DNA from: Nematostella vectensis
Lineage: Eukaryota; Cnidaria; Anthozoa; Actiniaria; Edwardsiidae
Direction of reading: 5' to 3'
Assembly: GCF_932526225.1 (NCBI RefSeq)
Contig: NC_064042.1
Coordinates: 851,001-915,000 of the forward strand
DNA length: 64,000 nucleotides
Shown here: one piece after another, positions 37,101-46,982 of the stretch
Position numbering within the stretch: the first letter of the stretch is position 1
How the letters are laid out: every line of letters starts with the position of its first letter
The notes under the pieces: generated by a model
What the model saw: only the letters and a program-made list of their open reading frames with translations
The model's database searches: none
Told to the model about the DNA's origin: nothing
Translations under genes and position numbers: made by a program

Positions 37101-37154
37101 AGACAAGATCTGAGCGCTAAGCAAGACAAGCGAGAGGGCATTTATGTGCCACAT
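25151..37154 (-). CDS. ARSB: Arylsulfatase B-like (N-acetylgalactosamine-4-sulfatase family), 7 exons, complete
   Basis: Secretory/lysosomal sulfatase; the known family member removes 4-sulfate from dermatan and chondroitin sulfate. Exons in order: 36893-37154, 36722-36808, 36109-36320, 31548-31759, 26603-26823, 25695-25951, 25151-25366; 488 residues with consistent phases. Residues 1-22 are a signal peptide ([16 protein letters not shown]). Metal ligands appear in [10 protein letters not shown] (D33, D34). Sulfatase signature CTPTR has C71, the cysteine converted to formylglycine. Further family motifs are GKWHLG, the ARSB-type [23 protein letters not shown], and a C-terminal block PTERHDLS ending GAWSPWET. 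All catalytic landmarks I can name are present, so it should be active. The intron at 31760-36108 holds a large tandem repeat; the intron at 26824-31547 holds a Penelope-like fragment. ARSI/ARSJ cannot be excluded as the closest paralogue. Confidence 0.93.
27901..28935 (-). mobile_element. Penelope-like element fragment: GIY-YIG endonuclease end, 5'-truncated
   Basis: The open frame runs from about 28935 (no start, truncated) to a stop at 27997. It encodes the C-terminal part of a Penelope-like retroelement: [13 protein letters not shown], a linker motif [14 protein letters not shown] with clustered Cys, and a GIY-YIG nuclease core with [16 protein letters not shown], then RFNNHKSRL and a conserved Glu-containing helix ([11 protein letters not shown]). 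The reverse transcriptase part is missing. It is inserted antisense to nothing else, in the same orientation as the arylsulfatase, inside its fourth intron. The frame has no internal stop, which suggests a fairly recent insertion or the end of a truncated but young copy. The 3' flank has a TTCTTCAG...CTGAAGAA hairpin (27920-27941). Confidence 0.85.
29690..30215. other. Degenerate repeat in arylsulfatase intron
   Basis: A G run at about 29694-29712 is followed by several copies of a TTCCAATTCTGCTATCTTTT-like phrase. No coding potential was recognised. Confidence 0.4.
32610..35800. repeat. About 1.5-kb direct tandem repeat, two full and one internally deleted copy
   Basis: Each copy begins AACCCATTGACTCCTGGCTT (about 32612, 34131 and 35607), so the period is about 1.5 kb. 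Copies one and two are alike over nearly all their length. Copy three jumps from CCCCCCTATTCTGAG directly to the internal ACTGATGCCTGAGTATC region and stops near 35800. A minus-strand frame of 137 codons (33064-33477) is open in copy one but broken in copy two, so it is probably not a selected gene. The nature of the unit (non-autonomous transposon or satellite) is unresolved. It lies in the largest arylsulfatase intron. Confidence 0.9.
35920..36000 (+). repeat. Two poly-G runs
   Basis: Runs of about 18 and 10 G at about 35917-35934 and 35984-35994 in the arylsulfatase intron; potential G-quadruplex sequence. Confidence 0.8.
36608..36685. repeat. Perfect 33-bp inverted repeat with 12-base loop (foldback element)
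   Basis: The left arm 36608-36640 begins GCAGCCGCTTTTAGTTTCGG. The right arm 36653-36685 is its exact reverse complement. The loop is TTGTGACGAGGG. It lies 37 bases from the donor of arylsulfatase exon 2. Probably a miniature foldback or MITE remnant. Confidence 0.95.
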
Positions 37155-37737
37155 TTTAGGAGATAAGACAAGGCAGAAGATACAATATTGCAGGTTTTCA
37201 GTCTGGGGGAATATTTTGACGTCGAAAGTCTAAAAGCCAATATGCTTGGGGGACTGGGGACGTTAGCTCATATACCAAAGGTAACCCAAGCTACACGATT
37301 TTCTGTACCGGATATTTTACTTTAGAAAAAAATACTAAGGAAATTACCAGTAGCCTCTTTTTATCTAAGAAAACAAAATACTTTAACTGAAAAGATGAAA
37401 CATTTATTAAAGTTACTTATGCGATAACCAGGTGTTTTAAAATGTTCATTATCATTCCTCGTCATCTTCAGATAGGACAGCGACACTAAATTGACCAACG
37501 TTAACTTTATTGCCTGCTTCTTTGTACACAGCAAGTACAACGGGTTGACAAGAGTGTCAAATTCTTCTCAAAATCAAGATCTTAGATAGATCTATTTACA
37601 TTACTCTCGGGGAGTTGTGGCGCGTCTTTTAGTACTACAAAAAAATAAAGCGAATAAAATGTAGCAAACGAAATCAATTTGTATCACAGTGGAATACAGT
37701 AAAAATGAGCGGCAGGCGTGTTGCCAGGATTGGGTGA

Positions 37738-38165
37738 GGGGGGGGGGGGGGGGTGGCAGTCATAGTCATCATATGGTAAAAAGCACAGTATTTGAATATT
37801 CCTTTATAAGAATAGACCGCAAAAGGGAGGGGGGGGGGGGTGGCAGTCATAGTCATCATATGGGAAAAAGCACAGTATTTGAATATTCCTTTATAAGAAT
37901 AGACCGCAAAAGGGAGGGGGGGGGGGTGTGTCATAGTCATCATATGGGAAAAAGCACAGTATTTGAATATTCCTTTATAAGAATAGACCGCAAAAGGGAG
38001 GGGGGGGTGTGTCATAGTCATCATATGGGAAAAAGCACAGTATTTGAATATTCCTTTATAAGAATAGACCGCAAAAGGGAGGGGGGGTGTGGCAGTCATA
38101 GCCATCATATGGGAAAAAGCACAGTATTTGAATAAGAATAGACCGCAAAGGGGGGGGGGGGGGAT
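37738..38165 (+). repeat. Poly-G-headed minisatellite, about 5 copies
   Basis: Units of about 60-85 bases each start with a G run (7-14 G), then GTCATAGTCATCATATGGG and AAAAAGCACAGTATTTGAAT. Open frames on both strands are by-products of the repeat. It lies between the arylsulfatase start and the GPCR array. Confidence 0.93.
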
Positions 38166-38587
38166 GTGTACGCGCCGGGCGGAGTCATTTATCAGTGTCT
38201 GTAAGGTATTTATTTACTATTATTTTATTATACTCATGTCAACTACGTGGTAGCATAGTCAAAGACCCAATGTCATTCAAAATATGGCTCCGATTCAGGA
38301 TGGGGCGCTCATTTCTCTCTGCTTGGGTGACATCCAGGGGAGGATACAGGGGGGTGGATTGGGTGGATATCCACCCCCCTTTTTGAGTAAAAAATGCAAA
38401 GTCTCCTTGTTTGAAGGAAATAAATGTCTGAGGGACGGGAGGTAATGTGCTTTCGCCTGCTTGACTTTGCTGACGCGACAGATTGTTAGATCTATGTGAC
38501 CTACCAAAAACCACTGGATCAGTTATAAGCCGTCTATCCGGCCATTATCCACCCCACATTTTGAAATCCTGGGTCCGCCCCTGACCT

Positions 38588-39739
38588 CTAAGACGTGATG
38601 ACATACGGGACACACCTCCTCCCTGGGTGGACGTCCTTGTTAACAGACTCGACGCTCATAGAAATGGTCTCGAACGAGGATGCCATGGTCATGCTATGTT
38701 GTATGCGTGTTCGGTTCGTGTTGTTTGCTTGTAGGCTGCGTGCTTGGCACGACATGAGCTCTTTAAGCGCCTGCCTAAAGTTGGTGCTGAATGCCAAGCA
38801 AATCATTGGGTTGGTGACGATGCTGGTGTACGTCAGGGCCTCGAAGATGTCCGCCAGTACAAGTATCAAGGCAGAGATCTCAATTGACTCGTCTCCAAGG
38901 CGGATGTTAAAGGTAAGTGTGAGTAAGAGGACATAATAAGGCACCCAGCATATGAAGAAAGCGGTTGTGATGGCGATGGAGAGGCGAATTATTTTGTTAT
39001 TCCCGCGGACGCGGTGGGAATTCACTGCTGCTCCGGTCGCTCCAGGGATGCTTCGATTCATCATTTTGACGGCGATGAGAGAGTAGACAAAGACAAGAGC
39101 CACCAAGGGAAGAGCTACGAAGAGTACAAATGTAATCAAGAGGAACAACTCTTCTGCTTCCTTTTCAGGCAACGGATGCCATCTGTAACTGCAATAGAAA
39201 GCGCCTTCTTTTTTCGTCGCTTTGTAGGTGTAAAGGTTTGTGGAGTAGGCCAACGCAGAAATGAGCCAAATAGCAGGAATTGTCACTTTTGGGGATAGAA
39301 CTCGCGGCTTTTGCTCCATGGGACAGATGACGGCATAGTAGCGATCGATACCGATCATAACAGCACTGAGGGAAGATACCGAATAGCTCAGCTCTCGAGT
39401 AAAGGGCAGTATTTTACACAAGACCTTGACCACATCGAAACTTGGCACCTCGTAAGCGTAGGACATGGTTATGGCAATCTGCAGCTTTCTCGGCACATCT
39501 ATCACAGACACCACAAGATCTGAAACTGCCATGTTTAGTATGAAGACATTTGCCATTGTCCGCATGCGCTTGACTTTTATAACGATAGCGATGATACACC
39601 AGTTGCCGAATACGCCAAGGAAGAGTGTTACCGCGTAGAACAAAATCAAGGCGATCCTTTTGACATCTTCTGTTCCTGTTCGAAGGTCTGTAGCGTTTCG
39701 CGAGTGATTACCGTTTTTGCTGCTACTGTGTGAATCCAT
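38588..39739 (-). CDS. Rhodopsin-class (class A) GPCR, copy 1 of a tandem triplet
   Basis: Intronless seven-transmembrane receptor of about 383 residues. N-glycosylation sites (NHS, NAT) precede TM1 (FGNWCIIAIVIKV). TM2 has NMAVSDLVVSV with the sodium-site Asp. A Cys before TM3 (VLCKIL) can pair with one in loop 2 (YCSYRW). TM3 ends in DRYYAV. TM6 has FFICWVPYYVLL and TM7 NPMICLAF, a variant of NPxxY with Cys for Tyr. I chose the ATG at 39737-39739 rather than the one 11 codons upstream. The upstream stretch crosses an A-rich tract, and the chosen start aligns better with the shorter leader of copy 3. The family resembles neuropeptide receptors; the ligand is unknown. Confidence 0.9.
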   Translation of the reverse strand: MDSHSSSKNGNHSRNATDLRTGTEDVKRIALILFYAVTLFLGVFGNWCIIAIVIKVKRMRTMANVFILNMAVSDLVVSVIDVPRKLQIAITMSYAYEVPSFDVVKVLCKILPFTRELSYSVSSLSAVMIGIDRYYAVICPMEQKPRVLSPKVTIPAIWLISALAYSTNLYTYKATKKEGAFYCSYRWHPLPEKEAEELFLLITFVLFVALPLVALVFVYSLIAVKMMNRSIPGATGAAVNSHRVRGNNKIIRLSIAITTAFFICWVPYYVLLLTLTFNIRLGDESIEISALILVLADIFEALTYTSIVTNPMICLAFSTNFRQALKELMSCQARSLQANNTNRTRIQHSMTMASSFETISMSVESVNKDVHPGRRCVPYVITS

Positions 39740-42700
39740 GTTTTTTTTTTTTTGGCGCAAATAGCTTGGCAAACCAGAGAAGACGACGTTATCAAGGGCT
39801 TGAGAGGGAACTGAAGGTTCTTCAGCTACTTGTCTGACTCACAATGTGTTCATGTGATCATTGTCTAGATCATGTGCTGAGACGCGCGTTCGATCAGAAA
39901 CAAACCATATACGTTTCGCAGAGTATCTTTAAACACTATGCTCTATTTGCACAGAGTATTGAAAACAAGGCCGAGATCAGATAGTCCTCAAACGTAGTTC
40001 GGATCATCATATATGATATAAACGGGTGACGGAACTTAAAGTAAATGTACGGTAGGATGACTAACAGTCTCAACAATATCATGAGATCCTCAACAAACAC
40101 CCTTATCCGGACATCTCGTAGCGTGACACTTGTCGTCACTGAAAAGTTCACGATTACTTTATTTAAAAACGACATCCATACGGGAATTGGTTTAGTAATC
40201 GCTACCGGCTTGGAATCCCTTCTATGATCTTTTAACAGAATTTCTTAATAAGGGTTTGCTTTGTAAATAAGTGAAGCACGGGTATAATTTATTATTTTTT
40301 GTTCTCTCCACTGCTTCTAGTTTAAAGAATTTTCAAAAGAATCGACGCCGACTAAGCAAAGTAAAATACGTTGATAAACCCCATGGTGAATGCTTGATTA
40401 TACCATCTTCAGAACTTACGCACCAACTAACCTCCACACAGACCAGTACGGATTTCGTGTATAATAAAGTGCATGTACTGATCTAATTGAAAAAAGTCTA
40501 CCGAATAAGCCTTTTGTCAAATCAGGTCAGCGGGTAAATAACTGAGAAGGTATCGAAGTCAAGCTAGGTTACTGGATAAATATGAAACAGTGTCGCTTAT
40601 CCTAAGGAGTAACGATGTACACACCACGCCTCCGTGGATGGACGTCCTTGTTCACAGACTCGACGCTCATAGAAATGGTCTCGAACGAGTATGCCATGGT
40701 CATGCTCTGTTGTATGCGTGTTCGGTTCGTGTTGTTTGCTTGTAGGTTGCGTGCTTGGCACAACATGAGCTCTTTAAGCGCCTGCCTAAAGTTGGTGCTG
40801 AATGCCAAGCAAATCATTGGGTTGGTGACGATGCTGGTGTACGTCAGGGCCTCGAAGACGTCCGCCAGTACAAGTATCAAGGCAGAGATCTCAATTGACT
40901 CGTCTCCAAGGCGGATGTTAAAGGTAAGTGTGAGTAAGAGGACATAATAAGGCACCCAGCATATGAAGAAAGCGGTTGTGATGGCGATGGAGAGGCGAAT
41001 GATTTTGTTATTCCCGCGGACGCGGTGGGAATTCACTGCTGCTCCGGTCGCTCCAGGGATGCTTCGATTCATCATTTTGACGGCAATGAGAGCGTAGACA
41101 AAGACAAGAGCCACCAAGGGAAGAGCTACGAAGAGTACAAATGTAATCAAGAGGAACAACTCTTCTGTTTCCTTTTCAGGCAACGGATGCCATCTGTAAC
41201 TGCAATAGAAAGCGCCTTCTTTTTTCGTCGCTTTGTAGGTGTAAAGGTTTGTGGAGTAGGCCAACGCAGAAATGAGCCAAATAGCAGGAATTGTCACTTT
41301 TGGGGATAGAACTCGCGGCTTTTGCTCCATGGGACAGATGACGGCATAGTAGCGATCGATACCGATCATAACAGCACTGAGGGAAGATACCGAATAGCTC
41401 AGCTCTCGAGTAAAGGGCAGTATTTTACACAAGACCTTGACCACATCGAAACTTGGCACCTCGTAAGCGTAGGACATGGTTATGGCAATCTGCAGCTTTC
41501 TCGGCACATCTATCACAGACACCACAAGATCTGAAACTGCCATGTTTAGTATGAAGACATTTGCCATTGTCCGCATGCGCTTGACTTTTATAACGATAGC
41601 GATGATACACCAGTTGCCGAATACGCCAAGGAAGAGTGTTACCGCGTAGAACAAAATCAAGGCGATCCTTTTGACATCTTCTGTTCCTGTTCGAAGGTCT
41701 GTAGCGTTTCGCGAGTGATTACCGTTTTTGCTGCTACTGTGTGAATCCATGTTTTTTTTTTTTTGGCGCAAATAGCTTGGCAAACCAGAGAAGACGACGT
41801 TATCAAGGGCTTGAGAGGGAACTGAAGGTTCTTCAGCTACTTGTCTGACTCACAATGTGTTCATGTGATCATTGTCTAGATCATGTGCTGAGACGCGCGT
41901 TCGATCAGAAACAAACCATATACGTTTCGCAGAGTATCTTTAAACACTATGCTCTATTTGCACAGAGTATTGAAAACAAGGCCGAGATCAGATAGTCCTC
42001 AAACGTAGTTCGGATCATCATATATGATATAAACGGGTGACGGAACTTAAAGTAAATGTACGGTAGGATGACTAACAGTCTCAACAATATCATGAGATCC
42101 TCAACAAACACCCTTATCCGGACATCTCGTAGCGTGACACTTGTCGTCACTGAAAAGTTCACGATTACTTTATTTAAAAACGACATCCATACGGGAATTG
42201 GTTTAGTAATCGCTACCGGCTTGGAATCCCTTCTATGATCTTTTAACAGAATTTCTTAATAAGGGTTTGCTTTGTAAATAAGTGAAGCACGGGTATAATT
42301 TATTATTTTTTGTTCTCTCCACTGCTTCTAGTTTAAAGAATTTTCAAAAGAATCGACGCCGACTAAGCAAAGTAAAATACGTTGATAAACCCCATGGTGA
42401 ATGCTTGATTATACCATCTTCAGAACTTACGCACCAACTAACCTCCACACAGACCAGTACGGATTTCGTGTATAATAAAGTGCATGTACTGATCTAATTG
42501 AAAAAAGTCTACCGAATAAGCCTTTTGTCAAATCAGGTCAGCGGGTAAATAACTGAGAAGGTATCGAAGTCAAGCTAGGTTACTGGATAAATATGAAACA
42601 GTGTCGCTTATCCTAAGGAGTAACGATGTACACACCACGCCTCCGTGGATGGACGTCCTTGTTCACAGACTCGACGCTCATAGAAATGGTCTCGAACGAG

Positions 42701-43690
42701 TATGCCATGGTCATGCTCTGTTGTATGCGTGTTCGGTTCGTGTTGTTTGCTTGTAGGTTGCGTGCTTGGCACAACATGAGCTCTTTAAGCGCCTGCCTAA
42801 AGTTGGTGCTGAATGCCAAGCAAATCATTGGGTTGGTGACGATGCTGGTGTACGTCAGGGCCTCGAAGACGTCCGCCAGTACAAGTATCAAGGCAGAGAT
42901 CTCAATTGACTCGTCTCCAAGGCGGATGTTAAAGGTAAGTGTGAGTAAGAGGACATAATAAGGCACCCAGCATATGAAGAAAGCGGTTGTGATGGCGATG
43001 GAGAGGCGAATGATTTTGTTATTCCCGCGGACGCGGTGGGAATTCACTGCTGCTCCGGTCGCTCCAGGGATGCTTCGATTCATCATTTTGACGGCAATGA
43101 GAGCGTAGACAAAGACAAGAGCCACCAAGGGAAGAGCTACGAAGAGTACAAATGTAATCAAGAGGAACAACTCTTCTGTTTCCTTTTCAGGCAACGGATG
43201 CCATCTGTAACTGCAATAGAAAGCGCCTTCATTTTTCGTCGCTTTGTAGGTGTAAAGGTTTGTGGAGTAGGCCAACGCAGAAATGAGCCAAATAGCAGGA
43301 ATTGTCACTTTTGGGGATAGAACTCGCGGCTTTTGCTCCATGGGACAGATGACGGCATAGTAGCGATCGATACCGATCATAACAGCACTGAGGGAAGATA
43401 CCGAATAGCTCAGCTCTCGAGTAAAGGGCAGTATTTTACACAAGACCTTGACCACATCGAGACTTGGCACCTCGTAAGCGTAGGACATGGTTATGGCAAT
43501 CTGCAGCTTTCTCGGCACATCTATCACAGACACCACAAGATCTGAAACTGCCATGTTTAGTATGAAGACATTTGCCATTGTTCGCATGCGCTTGACTTTT
43601 ATAACGATAGCGATGATACACGAGTTGCCGAATACGCCAAGGAAGAGTGTTACCGCGTAGAACGAAATCAAGACGATCCTTTTCAGGTCA
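38628..43690. repeat. 2011-bp tandem duplication carrying the GPCR genes
   Basis: The phrase GGACGTCCTTGTT occurs at 38629, 40640 and 42651, exactly 2011 apart. The intergenic stretches 39780-40600 and 41791-42611 look identical line by line. Units: about 38628-40600, 40601-42611, and 42612 to about 43690 (last unit truncated on the promoter side). Confidence 0.95.
40602..41750 (-). CDS. Rhodopsin-class GPCR, copy 2 of a tandem triplet
   Basis: Nearly identical to the copy at 38588-39739, exactly 2011 bases further on, with its flanking non-coding DNA also duplicated. Differences include Thr for Ala in KETEELF, Ala for Ser in VYALIAV, Val for Ile in ADVFEAL, and a rewritten last ten residues (RRRGVYIVTP). 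Intact, intronless, with DRYYAV and NPMIC present. Start chosen at 41748-41750 by the same reasoning as copy 1. Confidence 0.9.
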   Translation of the reverse strand: MDSHSSSKNGNHSRNATDLRTGTEDVKRIALILFYAVTLFLGVFGNWCIIAIVIKVKRMRTMANVFILNMAVSDLVVSVIDVPRKLQIAITMSYAYEVPSFDVVKVLCKILPFTRELSYSVSSLSAVMIGIDRYYAVICPMEQKPRVLSPKVTIPAIWLISALAYSTNLYTYKATKKEGAFYCSYRWHPLPEKETEELFLLITFVLFVALPLVALVFVYALIAVKMMNRSIPGATGAAVNSHRVRGNNKIIRLSIAITTAFFICWVPYYVLLLTLTFNIRLGDESIEISALILVLADVFEALTYTSIVTNPMICLAFSTNFRQALKELMLCQARNLQANNTNRTRIQQSMTMAYSFETISMSVESVNKDVHPRRRGVYIVTP

Positions 43691-43764
43691 TCTGTTCCTC
43701 TTGGATGGATGTAGGTAGCGTTTTGTAATTGAGTCACATTTTGGCTGCTGTTGCGTAAAGCCAT
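42613..43764 (-). CDS. Rhodopsin-class GPCR, copy 3 of a tandem triplet with divergent N-terminus
   Basis: From TM1 to the stop it is almost identical to copy 2 (same C-terminus RRRGVYIVTP; single changes such as KNEGAF and PSLDVV). The first about 40 residues (MALRNSSQNVTQLQN...) and the upstream DNA are different. Two or three NxS/T sites are kept. TM1 has FGNSC instead of FGNWC. The sharp change from near-identity to divergence near 43600-43690 marks the edge of the duplication or of a gene-conversion tract. This copy may be the oldest. Confidence 0.9.
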   Translation of the reverse strand: MALRNSSQNVTQLQNATYIHPRGTDDLKRIVLISFYAVTLFLGVFGNSCIIAIVIKVKRMRTMANVFILNMAVSDLVVSVIDVPRKLQIAITMSYAYEVPSLDVVKVLCKILPFTRELSYSVSSLSAVMIGIDRYYAVICPMEQKPRVLSPKVTIPAIWLISALAYSTNLYTYKATKNEGAFYCSYRWHPLPEKETEELFLLITFVLFVALPLVALVFVYALIAVKMMNRSIPGATGAAVNSHRVRGNNKIIRLSIAITTAFFICWVPYYVLLLTLTFNIRLGDESIEISALILVLADVFEALTYTSIVTNPMICLAFSTNFRQALKELMLCQARNLQANNTNRTRIQQSMTMAYSFETISMSVESVNKDVHPRRRGVYIVTP

Positions 43765-46082
43765 GTCTTTTCTCTTATTGCGAGATTACCAACTGGAGAT
43801 AAGAACAGGTCCTCACCTTAAGAAAGTAAAATGTTTGGTAGCAGCTGCTGTGCTGCGCTCATGTGATTGTCGTGCACTTAGCGCTAGTTTACTCAGAAAC
43901 ACATCCTCATTTCTCACGTTTGTGCCTTTTAATCGCCACTTGTGTTTGCACAGAGTTCTTCAGAAACCACCGCAATCAGACAGTTGCTCAAAATCTAGGT
44001 CTGATAACGAATGTAATATAAGCTCTGAGATCTTAATCATTGTACAGAAAACTCAATATCACAGTAGTTACGCAAAAAGGTGGTCAGTGCTAAACAATAA
44101 CTTCTCCAAACATTTTTTGGTAGATCTTTTGGATTGAAATTTGTTTTATTAAGAATATCGTCTTACTTCACAATATGCTGGAAGTATTCTAAAATTCGTA
44201 AGATTCCCGTCCGAAAACGTTTCCGGGTGTTGATTCTTTGAAGCAATTAAAGCACCATAAGATTTATCGTTCTAAGGAAGTCGTATAATAGTTGAGGTAG
44301 TCAAGCTGTCTTAAAAGCAATATTCGGAAACAGATCTTCATGATTTCATCTGTTCAAGCTGCAGAATCAAGAACATCACAAGGACATAATTATTGTTATG
44401 ATAAATTTACTAAGAAGACTGACAAATTTACGGCTTCAATATGATCGAGGACAGGATGAAAAAATCACCAAAATATGACTGTTGCCATGGTAATAGTTAC
44501 CGAGGTAACATGTACACATTTACACTGTATGGTAAGATGTTCAAGATACAATGTCAAATGCGACAGTCTGCCTACTAGAAAACGAGGTTAGGATACTTTA
44601 AAAAATAAGGATAGAATGATGATTTTTTTTATTGCAAAAAAAAACAAAACAAAACAAGTCAAAATACCAATCAAAAGCCTATTCTATTATGTATGTATAT
44701 AAAATGATTATGTTAATGCAATGTGGATAACACTTTTAATCAATCTTGCATCACGAAAAAGAATAGTAGCGAAATATCACGAAAAAGAATAGTAGCGAAA
44801 TATCACGAAAAAGAATATTATACATAACTTTGATATGACGTTGAATGTAGCGCAGTGTGCAAAACCTATATTACTCGCAAGAGCTGGTCTTCGATAATCA
44901 TCTGAGAGTTTAAGGTTTTGAAAGTTTACTTAAGGTGACATGGACTCGAATCTCGACAGTTTAGATTATTTTCAAAATGACATGTCATCGTGACAAGAAC
45001 AACGTTTAAGCCCAGTATTTGGTCCCGTAAAAAAATCTGCAGAATAAAAGCAGCCATATATTGTTCTAAAGAAATTATGCTTATTAGACAACCATTAGCT
45101 ATTTCATTGGCAAATTTTTCTTTTTATTTGGATACATGGAATAACATATCTCTGACTATACCCATCTTGTGGCCTAAGGGCAGCAGATCAATTTCTTCTT
45201 TAGAAAGTAAAAAATCAAGCAAGACTAAGGGTGAAGGTTCAACTCTGAATATTATAAAATCAATTTCAAAGACCCACACTTTCAGATAAAAGTGATTTTT
45301 AGAACTCATTTTATCATTTCTACCATTACTATCGCCGTAAGCATCTAACAGTTTTTATTTTATCTTAACCAATGATAGGTTTTGTAAATTAGTATTTCTC
45401 ATTCGAAAGTTATATTGGGTTTGTAGAATGCCCCTAAAACTATACATCTGTTCCTGGATCATGTGACATTAAAGACGGACTTACGTGTTTAAATTTGTTC
45501 AAATAAACAAATGCATGTGGCTACCATTGGTTACCCGAATTTCAAACCCGCTTCGAGGGTACAGCTAGCCCGGCTCTTTTTTTGGGAAAAAAAGATCAAA
45601 GAAATGGATTTTGAGAAGGGGAATGCAGTGTAAGCACATTTATGCTATTGCTGCAAGAAGAAAAAAAAAACTAAGATTACTATTTCATTAGAAATCTGAG
45701 CGGATCACGTCCTGTTTCGCTCGTACATTTGACTCACACCTCCTTTTTCTCCGTCCGATTTATCTCAGTCTAATCATAAAATGTCACTAGAAACTATGGT
45801 ATTTTCGCGCATTCTTTTCGCCCGAGCGAGCATGCAACACGACTGACGGCCGATCGCCAGCGAATTTGATCGCCAGTATCTGACATTTCTAGATATCGGT
45901 GATTTCGATCGCTAAGTCTCTGCGATAAAAATCGTTAGAAAAATTCGCCGTCTCCGAAGTAGACAGACCGGGGTCTTTTTCAGCCGGCGATTGAAACTCG
46001 TTCGTACGCGTATGCAAAATCGCCTAGTGTGTCGTAGGCACCGATCAGACGCTCTACTGCATTTTTAAGTCAGAAAAAAGGC
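43765..46082. other. Intergenic region, no gene seen
   Basis: AT-rich spacer upstream of GPCR copy 3; presumably contains its promoter. A 26-base unit (ATCACGAAAAAGAATAGTAG plus CGAAAT) is repeated about three times at 44748-44818. Frames of up to 128 codons carry no recognisable motif. A CGATCGC-rich stretch lies at 45840-45960. Confidence 0.5.
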
Positions 46083-46545
46083 GGTGAAAATGTCAGGAAT
46101 ATGGTGAGATCAGGTATCAGGAGGCCCAGTGTCAGGAATATGGTAAGATCAGGTATCAGGAGACCCAGTGTCAGGAATATGGTAAAATCAGGTATCAGGA
46201 GGCCCAGTGTCAGGAATATGGTAAGATCAGGTATCAGGAGACCCAGTGTCAGGAATATGGTAAGATCAGGTATCAGGAGAGACAGTGTCAGGAATATGGC
46301 AAGATCAGGTATCATGAGAGACAGTGACAGGAATATGGTAAGGTCAGGTATCAGGAGACCCAGTGTCAGGAATATGGTAAGATCAGATATCAGGAGACCC
46401 AGTGTCAGGAATATGGTAAGATCAGATATCAGGAGACCCAGTGTCAGGAATATGGTAAGGTCAGGTATCAGGAGACCCAGTGTCAGGAATATGGTAAGAT
46501 CAGGTATCAGGAGAGACAGTGTCAGGAATATGGTAAGATTCACTG
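46083..46545 (+). repeat. 39-bp minisatellite, about 12 copies, downstream of CEP295
   Basis: Unit GGTATCAGGAGACCCAGTGT plus CAGGAATATGGTAAGATCA. Because 39 is a multiple of three the array is open in frames on both strands (13-residue repeats), but no start context, splice link or family supports translation. Each unit contains a GTAAGA donor-like and two CAG acceptor-like motifs. Confidence 0.93.
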
Positions 46546-46982
46546 CTGCAGACTAAAATTTCCCTGTGATTGTTTCGCTGCCGAAGAAAAGCGCAAAAAT
46601 ATAATATAGCAAATCCCCAACCATGGAATGGCCAAATGGGTTATTTATAGAAGAGCTCCTGCATTTTCTGATTTATTCACCAAGACCGCAAAAAAAAAAA
46701 AAAACAAAAACAAACAAAGGCCGTGGTGCACTCTATATTACAATATTATGAAACCTCTAACCAAACGCTTGACAGGTAAATGTTAGGTGAATACAAGTCT
46801 CTTCTTATAGGCCCTGTTTCATTGGCAAACTATTTACACACCGAAAACATAGACAACACGACCTGAAGCATCATACATAGCGTCAGCCATTATACTGCGT
46901 AGGGTACATCGGCTAAAAGATCATCGAAATATCGTGCCTCTCGCACACAGTCATCAATATTTAAATGGAATATTTGCCTTCG

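Noticed and set aside
38595-39523. Plus-strand frames opposite the GPCRs
   Set aside because: Antisense shadows; they recur in each copy only because the DNA is duplicated.
43751-44137. 128-codon plus-strand frame next to GPCR copy 3
   Set aside because: No motif; overlaps the divergent promoter region.
46070-46556. Repetitive proteins of about 150 residues on both strands
   Set aside because: Same reason: 39-base repeat without independent coding evidence.
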